From assembly GCF_001949145.1 (NCBI RefSeq), contig NW_019091593.1, forward strand, positions 220,101 through 284,100: 64,000 bases of DNA, in the 5' to 3' direction. The position numbers and the translations under genes are program-made. Position 1 is the first letter of the stretch. Each line of letters begins with the position of its first letter. Positions 55,101-64,000 of this stretch are shown here, one piece after another. Below the pieces are notes generated by a model that was given only the letters and a program-made list of their open reading frames with translations, had not been told where the DNA came from and did not search any database. Origin of the DNA: Acanthaster planci. Its lineage: Eukaryota > Echinodermata > Asteroidea > Valvatida > Acanthasteridae.

Positions 55101-57163
55101 AGGGGTGTTTAATTTTCGCTCCAATCTCCGAATCCCTTGAAGGAATGCAAGGGTATATTTTTAATTAATGTACTAGTCAACCCCGAGTAGATGTAAAATA
55201 GTACACAATTGGATCATAATAGATGCTCGCAGAAAATATACCTAGGAGTGGGTTCAACGATTACTGGAAGGTATGACACCATCTCTTTGTAACCTGAATG
55301 TTGTCACCATGCAATCCGCGCACCGTGCTTTGGGATTCGGTGAGTCGATCTGTCATTGAAAAACGCGTGTATCCACGCACAGAGCAAGTAACCAAATACT
55401 CATCAATTTAAAGATTTTGGAAGTTATTTGATCTTTCGACAACCATTTCTTCGTTGAGACTACGATGTTCGTAACGACGTATGGTCGGCCGACAGCCATT
55501 GACTAATCACAGCTGTGATATTGTACAGACGCCATCTCAGAAATGAGTTGGGCAACTTTAAGGCGACTATTTTTTCCCGTAGTCTGTTTTCCAGTGGTCG
55601 GTTCCTTCCAGCATTTTAGAGGTATTCATGTTCAGACAAGTAGGTTGCAGGATTACACACGTTGCATACAGATAAGCAGTATACACATGGCTACCATGAA
55701 AGATATTTATTGTAGACAATAAATAAAAATATTTTCGCACTAATTACTTATACCCACCGCCTGCATTAAACGTGACATTTACCATGACATTTACAAATTA
55801 AGAAAGGCTCGTTAGAGGTATTTTGTTTGTTACCCAGAATTCGTAGACCTTTTTATTTCATAGATTGCATACATCTTAGGACCTTTACCGAATATAAGTC
55901 TTCAGAATTTTCTATACATGTATATAAACGGAGATTAGTTGGTTTGGTGTGACTTACTCTGAATTCACGTATATCAAGGGCGTTATCTGGATTCACACCT
56001 GCCGTGAAAGCAAAGACAGACCAAGGTAGAGCAGACACTACCATGACCACCAGGATACAGGTCAGAGTACGTGTTGCTCGGAGGTTTGCGAGATGCCTGC
56101 GATACCGTGAAGAGAAAACAGAGTTCTGGTGAGACGAAGGCGTGTCATGGTTGGCGTAGGATACTCCAGTTTCCGGGGTTTGAACGCCTCCTTGGATTCG
56201 AGTTTCATTCTCTCGCTCGTCGGGCGGATATCCTCCGTTCACGATTCCGTTAACATCGCTCGACGAGACCCTGGATGCTTCTGTACTCGTTCGTCTCTGT
56301 CTCGACGTGCCGCACGAGCCGTGCGAATCGTCGAGATCTTTCTCAGACCTGGCCTCGTTTTCCCTAACGCCGCCACTCCCCAGCCTGCTGACTACTCCCA
56401 GCGGTCTCTCTGTAGCGCAGATGACGGAAAGTTGGTGGACAGCCCGTGCCTCGCGATTGTCCTTTTGGCGACCTCGGATGACTGCTTGGAACACAAAAAT
56501 GTAAAGGATGGTGGTGGTCAACATGGGGATCCAGGACAAGACGGCAATGGCAAATACGAGCAGTGGGAAATGGTAGCCGTACGACCCGAAACAGTCGGGG
56601 GGCAGGACGCGCCTCGTAACACCGCTGTACGGCAAAATGATTATCAATGGTGTCCAGATAAAGAACGGCACTACATAGCTGAAAGACATCATCAAGAGTG
56701 CGTGCTTGAGGGTTTTCTCTCTCAGGTGGACCAGTGGCCTCTTCAGAGCCCTGTACCTGTCCACACATATCATCAACGTCATCAGGAAAGTCGCATGGAG
56801 GAATAGGTGGTTGAAGTATACATTGATTGTGCAAGCCGTCTCGCCAAACGGCCAAGCCTCCAGGAACCACGACACATTTTCAAGGATGGGCGTAATGCCG
56901 CCACTGACCAAGTCAGCCACGGCTAGCCCAACAAGATAGTAATTGGTGTATGTCCGAAGCTTTGGCGTCGTGGCGAAGACATAGAGAACTAGCAGGTTGC
57001 CGAGTAATGTAACGAGTAAAACGAACGTACCGACAATGGCCCTGATGTAGAATCCCGGCGTGTGCAGGGGTGGTCCGACCTTGGTCGGTCCGGTGGTGGA
57101 GTTGATGATCCATCCATCAGCAGTGAAATTGAAACCGAATGGAAAGTCGTCACCACGCTGCAT
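51981..57163 (-). CDS. Muscarinic-like class A GPCR, two-exon gene
   Basis: Seven-transmembrane receptor of the rhodopsin class, 441 residues from exons 55958-57163 and 51981-52100 joined in phase 0. The N-terminus has N-glycosylation sites (N12, N21). TM1 has N56, TM2 LAVAD (D84), TM3 starts at C111 and ends in DRY (135-137). ECL2 has C191, TM5 P213, TM6 P380, and TM7 NPFCY (415-419). The TM7 ending WLVHLSSAANPFCYAVCN and a PPDCF motif in ECL2 resemble muscarinic acetylcholine receptors. A long hydrophilic third loop of about 130 residues fits that group. Position 3.32 is N118 rather than the amine-binding Asp, and 6.48 is Ala rather than Trp, so the ligand may not be an amine. An in-frame stop upstream (GCCTAA) supports the ATG at 57163. 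Coupling and ligand cannot be read from sequence. Confidence 0.92.
52101..55957 (-). other. GPCR intron (about 3.9 kb)
   Basis: Contains a G/C-rich low-complexity patch (about 52180-52530), a four-copy satellite (52861-53450) and otherwise AT-rich DNA. Short open frames inside (for example 54244-54492, 54793-55047) match nothing I recognise. Confidence 0.75.
52861..53450. repeat. Satellite-like tandem array, four diverged units
   Basis: Units start at about 52861, 53026, 53201 and 53388 with CATAAATATGGAATT-type words, giving periods of 165, 175 and 187 bases; the last unit is partial. Each full unit continues with TTACCTT..GGCCTTAAAATGAG, AACTTCAC, CTCAACCATA(T/C)ACCAGAAGAC and TTGCGTTCACCCT. 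Divergence and length variation suggest an old array. Confidence 0.85.
55958..57163 (-). CDS. GPCR exon 1 (N-terminus to TM6)
   Basis: 402 codons from ATG 57163 to the donor AGA/GTAAGT at 55957. It covers TM1-TM6 and the third loop. The open frame runs 90 more bases into the intron, and that extension (VSHTKPTN onward) lacks TM7, which is why the second exon is needed. The opposite strand has a 225-residue frame here that is a shadow. Confidence 0.93.
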
Positions 57164-58407
57164 GATGATGGATGTGCGAATCTCAATCAGTAATTAGGCG
57201 ACCAGGTTGCATCCCCTCACCTTAGTCTCAGGATATCAAGTTCAGAATAAGTAAATACCACAACTATTATCCCGCCAACAAGCGCTCAATAGGGCTCAAC
57301 CTTGCCGTGTCCTGACACCAGCTGCCCGTTTGTCAGTTTCTCTATGTGCCGACTCGAGTCTTCGAAAGGGCCTCGTCTACGAACCGTCATGTGCGTGAAA
57401 TACGGCGATCCTCCTGCAAAGTGAAAGGAGGACGCACTTGGCTAACTAGTGCAGCGGCTTCAGTCACCGATATGACTGGTACGTGTCGATGTCGTTTACC
57501 CGTTCCCTCCCAAGCTTCCCGCGTCATGTGGCATCACTGACCAAATCGAGCACTCACCCCTGGTCTCATTTAGTAGTGGAGTCGTGTGTTGACACTGTGC
57601 TTAATTGCCCAAACGGCAAACATTTGAATTAGTGGAAGACACACGGATCAGCAAAGGAAAAGAAAAAATGAGGGATGTAAAGTGGATACGAAGATTGTGA
57701 ACTTATCCCATTCTGTCTCCACAAATGATCACAGGCAGGAGGTGGTTTCGTCACTGAAGATCCAGAGGTATTAAGGACAACAGTTCATTTGTTACTAGCA
57801 TGTGAGTTTAATTAAACTTACCAAATTATGCCCGCCCTTCCCATCGGTTAATAAAAAGGGGTCTTGAGTGAAATTCTGTTTGGCATCCGAGCCAAATGCA
57901 AATGTGTTCAAGTTTCGTTTTAATTGTGCTAGTTAAGATCCCCTGAGGTGGAACCTTTTGTTTTACATTATATGTTAGTAACATCACCACATTTTACGAC
58001 GGAGGCATTGTCGACATCCTGTAAATACTAATTGTTTATGGGTCAGTAAAATCTTAATTTTAGGGGCATGGCTTTCAAGACGATCGTCGTGTTTTTCAGG
58101 CTCGTTCATTCGTTTTGTAATTTGTTTTTTATTTCCTTTCATAAAAGTAAAGGGTCATGTAGCACAATACGTGATTGGATAATAAAATTTCAATGGGGAA
58201 GGGGTGCCACCATAAAATATGGCATCCTCCATTTAAAATGGTTAAGCGACAGTCTTGGAATCCCTCTACTTAACGCTACGGGCCAGATTTCTCCTGACTG
58301 GTTTTCCGAGGGCGGTCCATCTTTTCGGGGCAGGGTATTTTGGGGATTTGAAGAAGGAAAAAGAAAAGAACCAAATCAAATCGAGCCCAACCCAACCAAA
58401 CCAGCCC
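57164..58407. other. GPCR upstream region, no gene recognised
   Basis: Probably includes the receptor promoter and 5' UTR. No TATA box or other motif was convincing. Short plus-strand frames (57346-57540, 58068-58427) have no recognisable features. Confidence 0.5.
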
Positions 58408-58586
58408 TAAGGCTGCTTCATACTTAGCGAGAAGGTGAAAATGAATGTGTGACGTCAGATCAATATTCGTGCTTACGAATTCGCAAAAGTTGAACACATT
58501 TCAACTCTAGCGAAATTTCGCTGCAAATTGTCGTGACGTAAAATTCGCTTCGCTTTCGCATTCGCCTGAAGTATGAACCGGCCTTA
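58408..58586. mobile_element. Miniature inverted-repeat element, family 3
   Basis: Left end TAAGGCTGCTTCATACTT and right end AAGTATGAACCGGCCTTA are inverted repeats with a few mismatches. The interior is rich in TTCGC/GCGAA words. A partial related copy lies at about 63642-63771. Non-coding, about 179 bp. Confidence 0.75.
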
Positions 58587-60469
58587 ACAAAGTAAGAAAA
58601 AGGCGCCTTCAACTCATCACTTCCTACAAATTGCTCCCGTTTTTTTTTTCTGAGGGGGGATCCCCTTGCCCCCATCCACTAGTGACTTCAGGCCTTGTGA
58701 ATGGTTGGTCAATTAGATGTTGACTGTTCCCTGCTTTCCATGTTAACAACAATGATCCATATTGGCATGAAAACCCCGACAAAGGATAAAAACAAAATCC
58801 TAATTAATCATCGGTTAATTGTTAACTCAGTATTTTTAGTATCAGTGTCAAGGTACGAGCATACCCAGCCACTGCGCTAGTTGAACAAACACTCTTTTGG
58901 AATGATTGAGCGGTGCTTGGCTCCCTGTGTACATGGACGAGTGTGGACATAGCAAACACTCTGAATATGGAACCGCATCTTGCCATCAATCGATTGCATC
59001 AGAATAATATGTCATGATTTATCCTAAATAGGCTACCATTTTTATTATTTCTTTCAGGAAACTTTGAGTTTGAACCGTTTGATTTCCGTACCGGTATTTA
59101 GCCTTGGTCATGACATGAAACAAGTAGTCCGGTTCCATGATGCATTGACAACTCTGGCGCATGGCAACGTAAACGTCTTGTAGCTCCCTCATTTAAAACC
59201 GAGCCCGGTCTAGCTCCCTCGAGAAAAGTGCATGTTTTTATTCAGTCGCAATTACGGCCGACTTTCTGGCTGTGTTGTAAGAATTTGTTGAGTCTGGTTA
59301 TCCGCTGATATTGAGGATATATATTTTAAATTTAAATCAAAAGGCGAAGGCAAAGTTTAATAAGCAAGAGAACCTCTTTAATGCAATTTTTTTCATATAC
59401 GTTTAATTGTCGTGCTCTCGCGAGCTCACACGCGCCAGGTCTCTTTCATATATTGAAAAGTCGCCTTTGTCCAAGCAGGCATGTATCTATGCCTCTGCCA
59501 AGGACAAAGTATCCAACAATATTTTGCGCCTGGCACATTTATTGATTAATGTCCTAGATTAATAAAATCCGTCTCCATTTGGGAGTAAAATCCTTAGGCT
59601 TCCTACAGAAATGAAGGTCCTTCTTTTCTTAAAATAATACATACATTGGACTGATTAATTCTCGCGCAAGCAACCATGAAATACATAATGAAAAAAGTAG
59701 GTCAAAATAATAGGTTGTTAACGCACGGCGCAATCTTGACGGGCTTCTTCGAAATTCCAGTCGATATGGCTTGATTAAATTTTGAACTAGGCCAACTGTC
59801 AGTCTGCCAATAAAAAGCTCTGCATTATTTTCAAAGAGACTAATTGAAAACATTGTAAATATATCTAAAATAACGAACAATAGATCTGAAGTTGAATGAC
59901 ATGATCAGTCTTATCACTGGGCGTTTCGGTTTGAAACTACTGCCTCAAACTTAGACCTAAGACTCTTCTTCCTATTCTTCTGAAACTATTTTACGTAAAG
60001 CGAAATTTGCTAGTCTCCGAACGAGGGACTAGCTGCAGTCTTTCATGTAGTAGGCCAATCTGTATAACAATTATAGCACACAGTGTTCTCTTTATGGGTA
60101 ATTCATAACACAGTTCCCCTCAAAAGGAACCTAGAAACAACAAACAAAATTTAACAAGAAAACAAAATACATAAATTACATATAAAATTGCAGCATACTT
60201 TATACCACAAAATTCTTTAAAAACTCTGGGAAACCTTTAAAACCCTTCCTAAAATCCAAAACTAAATATAAATCCAATCCTGCTTGAAGACGATGATAAG
60301 AACTCAATCATTTGAAGGTAATTCCACACTCATTCCCATGAAGACAGCATAAGAACTTAAAACAAAGAGATTATCTGGTGATGGCATCATTATGAAGATT
60401 AGTTTAATAGCTCTGCTTGTGAAAAGCGAAGCACATCGATTTGTGCGTGCGACCAATGGTCTCCACGGA
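58587..60469. other. Intergenic DNA, nothing recognised
   Basis: AT-rich; no gene, RNA or element was identified. Short open frames (for example 59629-59880 on the minus strand) have no recognisable features. Confidence 0.6.
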
Positions 60470-61064
60470 GCTCCGGAAGTGCCATCCTTCTTGTTAAGAT
60501 TCTGACGCATGAATTCTTGGGATGACAACATCATACACCCAAGATGTCGACATCCTGAGATAAATTATCATGGGATGACGACATCGTAACATTTGGATGA
60601 CGACATCTTGAGGGTAATTTATTACGTGATGACGACATCCAGCAAGGGTGGTGTCTACTTCATTTCCTTTACCAGTGTACTTTTCCCGTTGTAGGCCTAC
60701 ACATGGTAAGTTACGGAGGCCTACGCACCAGTAGTGTGGTCTGATGTTTCTTTTATCACACGCCAAAACGGGCGATTCACAATAGTGCATCTCCGGCTCC
60801 AAGAGTTTGCAACGCGTTGGCCAATCACAACACGCGAAATTTGTCGACCCTTTCCAAACGCGCTTTGGGTCGACAAATTTTGCACATTGTGATTGGCTAA
60901 CACGTTCCAAACTCTTGGAGGCGCCCTATTGTGAAACGCCCGTATTGATAAGCAATGTCATTATTCTACTTCTCAGGATGTCGATATCTTGCCTGTATGA
61001 TGTCGTCATCCCAAGAAAATATATCAGGATCTCAAAGAAGTCGGATGGCACTTCCAGAGCACCG
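60470..61064. mobile_element. Foldback (long inverted-repeat) element
   Basis: The two halves are imperfect reverse complements. The outer ends read GGAAGTGCCATCC on the left and GGATGGCACTTCC on the right. Next come CTTGGGATGAC and GATGTCGACATCCTGAGA against their complements. The inner arms (about 60767-60848 and 60864-60947) pair through CCAAGAGTTTGCAACGCGTT, GGCCAATCACAA and AAATTTGTCGACCC. The left arm also carries three or four GATGACGACATC repeats (60536-60640). No protein is encoded; the open frames on both strands mirror each other because of the inversion. Confidence 0.8.
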
Positions 61065-61840
61065 TAAGTTTGAGTCTTCTTTGGATTATGACTGTCCATT
61101 AAACAGATGTAGAGAGGATGACCAGCATCTCTCCAGCTATCTGTAGTTTATCACACAGCTGTTGACTATAGACTGTTTCTGCTGATAGCAGACAATCGCT
61201 AACGATTTTACTAGCCCGTTCGATGGAATGGTGAGCTTAATTTTTCACTTTTTATTGGTATTTCCAACCCAGTATAACAAAAAGTAGGTCCAAAAAAAAA
61301 AAAAAAAAAAATTAAAAAATGAAATAAGTCAAGTTAATTTTCTTCCTCACATTGATTGAATTCAATTTCCTCAGGCAGTACATTCTCGAGTTCAGTCTAA
61401 CTTATCTTCAAACACAACCCCAAGATACTTACTTTTAGAACGGTCAGCTTCACATCCCATATTTATTTAGTTTACAGTATGCTGCAAGCCAGCTTCTTGG
61501 ACCCAGGTAGGTAGACCCGTCATCATTCTTTAAGACCAACGAGAACTGTATCATATTTCACCAAAGGACAACTTTCGTCGGTGGACCGAAAAACACAGTA
61601 AACAATCTGTGGGGGATTTGTGGGGGATACTTGACCAGTCGTGGAAATTTCTAAAAGGGGTGGGCATTCAATAGCCCACAACCCCACAAAAGTGGGGGAT
61701 GAATACCCCCCATCCCTCTGGGATTTAAGCCAATGTCAGAACGGATTGAATCACTGAGACGAACAAATTGTGAACGGAAAGTGAGATAATTCAAAATGAA
61801 CAGTGCGAGGAGCAACTGAAATTTCGAGAATCTGCCTAGC
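61065..61840. other. Intergenic DNA
   Basis: Contains a poly-A run at about 61292-61310 and a short stretch (about 61650-61730) whose words GGGCATTCAATAGCCCA and GGGGGATGAA recall an area near 11160-11400, possibly another old repeat. No gene recognised. Confidence 0.5.
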
Positions 61841-62732
61841 CCATTATGATTTTGCATTGTATTAAAACTGTCAGAAAAAGACTAGTTTCCCTTGAAGCAG
61901 CCTATGTAAAATATCAGGAAGTCCATACTGAATGTGTTCGCTTAGCGTCACAAGTTGATAGGAAAGGCTACCAAAGTATGAACAAGACTTCGAGGAGATT
62001 GAAGAACTCACGAAGGATGCCTGTCACCACTCGCCAGTATAGTGAATTCACTGTCGGGACAAAACATGTCATCCTGATGACGGCACCTCTCTGCGTGGCA
62101 CTAGCGTTACCTGTCATCGAGCAAAGGCTGCCTTTGGAAGGCCAATGCTCTATGTCAAGGCAAAACTCCTGAAACGAAAGCAGGAAAAGGAACTTGAGCA
62201 ACTGAGGCAAATGATGAACAGTTGCTGAAACAGAAAGATGCCATGGAACCCCTGCAAGTGGAAAGAGAACTTGAGGTGGCACAGGCGGAGCAAGAAACTT
62301 GAGCCATATTTATGAGCCCTCCTCTACAAAAATCATGAAGCGGAGTACTGGGCGGTGACTGGTGATCATGCAGTATTTGGCTGTGGTGAAGCACAAGATC
62401 AACAGCACTCAACAATTAATGCTCCAGCAGAGCTGCCTGCCTGATAAATGTTCAACATTCCAAGCTTAACCGTAATGCGGAGGCTTGGCCCACTCCTTGA
62501 AAGGAACCCACAGGTGCCTTCTTAACCTTGCAGTGACAGATGTTAGATTTTGTGAATCTTCCAAAGACCAATCAGATGTCCTTGGACGGTGACCTTATGA
62601 GCTATTGGACATGCAAGAACTCTTTCGACAGTTGTGTTGGAAATTCCTCTATCAGTGGTGGAGCCAAATTGAACAGACTGTTCGAGTAATCTAAAGGAAA
62701 GACAGCTCATCTCTCCTTTAAGAGAGTCCTCA

Positions 62733-63122
62733 ATGATGAAACCCTCAGAGGGTTTTGCAAAGGCATATACACTCCTGAAGGAGAGATTCGGCAGGGAGTT
62801 CCCATTCTCCAGGCCTGGAGTTTACAAGGTATGCGAGGACCAAATGCTGAATCCCGAAGATTTTGCTGACGTCCAGGGCTGTGTGGAGACATTGAAAGAA
62901 TTGAACAAACTGAACGAGATTGACTTCCGTGTCAGGATGGTGAAAATCGTGGAATGGCTGCCATTCTTCTTGCATTCCAGATGGTGTATACAAGCCATGA
63001 AGATAGTTGAAGAGACTGTTCACTTCCCGAACATGAAAAGTCTTGCCAAATGCCTGCATGTGACTGCTAGAGAGGCCAATGAACCCATCGTTGGATCCTT
63101 GAACATCAAGAACAAGGACTAA
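62733..63122 (+). pseudogene. BEL/Pao gag-region relic
   Basis: A 129-codon uninterrupted remnant with LKERFGREF, then LKELNKLNEIDFRVRMVKIV and AREANEPIVG, resembling the conserved domain upstream of the zinc knuckle and protease in BEL/Pao elements. Its natural start is lost in upstream frame breaks, and it ends in a stop rather than continuing into protease. Confidence 0.7.
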
Positions 63123-63454
63123 AAATCATCGAGCAGATCCAGCAGTACAAAGCGATGGAGAGACGTCATTCAGTGTTCGTGGCCAAAATAGCCCCGGTGT
63201 TTCAGCTGTCAGAGTCAAATAAGGAAGTCGGGGCATCAAACAAAGATGGACAGCTAAAGCCATGGCACTTCCGCAGCGGAAATCATCGTCTTGATGCTGG
63301 TGGTGCTTTCAGGCAAATATTACCCAAGGTGAGACTGGAAGTGGTAAAAAAATAAAAGGCTCTGTTACAACTGGCTTGATGGCTAGTTACTGTGTAGCCC
63401 GATGGTGCAAAAAGACAAGTGGTTGTCGGAGAGTCATTGAATCTACCCCAATAG

Positions 63455-63643
63455 ATGAAAGGTGAGATGAGTGCTAGAGTTGTAGCTCTGGGCAACAGAT
63501 CACTTCCTGTAGAGAGAGCACTTAGTGTGCACTGGGACACACATACAGATGTTCTTGGCATCAAAATACAGCTTAAGGAAAAGAGCTGCACAAGGAGTAT
63601 TCTTCTGAGTCATTTGAGTTCTGTGTATGACCCCTTTGGATAA
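63455..63643 (+). pseudogene. BEL/Pao pol-region relic
   Basis: A 62-codon piece with LPVERALSVHWDTHTDVLGI and LLSHLSSVYDPFG, typical of the segment downstream of the reverse transcriptase active site in BEL/Pao polyproteins. It stops where a family 3 miniature element fragment begins. Confidence 0.75.
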
Positions 63644-63771
63644 AATGAAGTGAAACTTCGCTCGAACTGAAATGTGTTGGGTTTTTGAGATTTCGCAGCG
63701 CGAATATTGATCTGACCTTACAAATTCGCCTTTGCGTTCGCTCTCAGGTGAAGTATGCACCGGCCTCTACG
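63642..63771. mobile_element. Partial copy of miniature inverted-repeat element family 3
   Basis: Contains AATATTGATCTGAC, CACATTTC-type and TTCGC words in the reverse order of 58408-58586, and ends AAGTATGCACCGGCC like the right end of that element. It adjoins, and probably interrupts, the retrotransposon pol relic. The left terminal repeat is not visible. Confidence 0.6.
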
Positions 63772-64000
63772 CTTTTGGCCCAGGGGGAGGGGGTCTTACT
63801 AAAATGAAAAAAAAGTTTCCCTTGGATTCGAACGCACGCAAGTTCAACTACTAAACACCAACTTTTTCCTTATGATCCCGGAATGTCCTCGATTTTTGCT
63901 TGAACTTAAGCTTTAAAAAGTTATCCAAAATCACATATAAAATATGTGTTCAGGCATGTGTATTGTTGCAATCTTGCAGAAAATGAATTTGCGAGCCGCT
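63772..64000. other. Window end, nothing recognised
   Basis: AT-rich sequence with a short G run and A run; no feature could be supported. Confidence 0.6.

Larger units (their letters stand above)
61841..63655 (+). mobile_element. Degenerate BEL/Pao-type LTR retrotransposon fragment
   Basis: Three separated pieces follow the order of a BEL/Pao polyprotein. At 61846-62290, broken by stops and frame changes, there is a gag-like helical start (VSLEAAYVKYQEVH) and a KRKQEKELEQL coiled coil. At 62733-63122 lies a block like the gag-associated domain of this group, with LKERFGREF, LKELNKLNEIDF and AREANEPIVGSL. At 63455-63643 there is the segment after the reverse transcriptase, ending SVYDPFG. 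Most of the protease and reverse transcriptase is missing between the last two. Stop codons and gaps show a dead copy. I did not recognise flanking long terminal repeats. Confidence 0.75.

Noticed and set aside
56129-56806. 225-residue plus-strand open frame
   Set aside because: It lies antisense to the GPCR exon. Its sequence shows no domain, while the minus strand gives a complete transmembrane core.
60494-61067. Paired open frames on opposite strands with similar peptides
   Set aside because: They mirror each other because the region is a long inverted repeat, so they do not represent two related genes.

Overview
The window is nuclear DNA from an animal. Coding exons are short, flanked by GT/AG splice sites and separated by long AT-rich introns. 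The non-coding DNA carries tRNA-derived SINEs, small inverted-repeat elements and many short ACATGT-type palindromes. Gene content and repeat style suggest a marine invertebrate deuterostome (lancelet, hemichordate or echinoderm); the sequence alone does not settle which. No bacterial genes, CRISPR arrays or operons were seen.

Layout: (1) 1-1876 (+): the last exon of a Wnt7 gene, whose earlier exons lie left of the window. (2) 1877-10330: about 8.5 kb of intergenic DNA between two converging 3' ends, holding one palindromic repeat copy, a CpG-rich block and small tandem repeats. (3) 10331-34939 (-): a complete ataxin-10 (ATXN10) gene in nine exons whose splice phases all agree, giving about 507 residues. 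(4) 34940-36532: a 1.6 kb divergent intergenic region. (5) 36533-48300 (+): a complete ETHE1 (mitochondrial persulfide dioxygenase) gene in seven exons, 308 residues; its last exon is followed by a 99-bp tandem copy of its own end. (6) 48301-51980: the 3' flanks of two converging genes. (7) 51981-57163 (-): a two-exon rhodopsin-class GPCR of muscarinic-like build, 441 residues, lacking the amine-binding Asp of TM3 and the TM6 toggle Trp. Its intron holds a four-copy satellite of roughly 165-187 bp. (8) 57164-64000: gene-poor DNA with a palindromic miniature transposon, a roughly 590-bp foldback element and a broken BEL/Pao-type retrotransposon.

The genes do not form one pathway. Wnt7 is a secreted ligand, ATXN10 an intracellular armadillo-type protein, ETHE1 a mitochondrial sulfide-oxidation enzyme, and the GPCR a membrane receptor. 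The notable context is the tail-to-tail Wnt7/ATXN10 pair, which, as far as I remember the human map, matches WNT7B and ATXN10 on chromosome 22 in both adjacency and orientation. I did not find a clearly new biological system. The most worthwhile points are this microsynteny, the divergent receptor, the duplicated end of ETHE1 and several apparently uncatalogued inverted-repeat elements.
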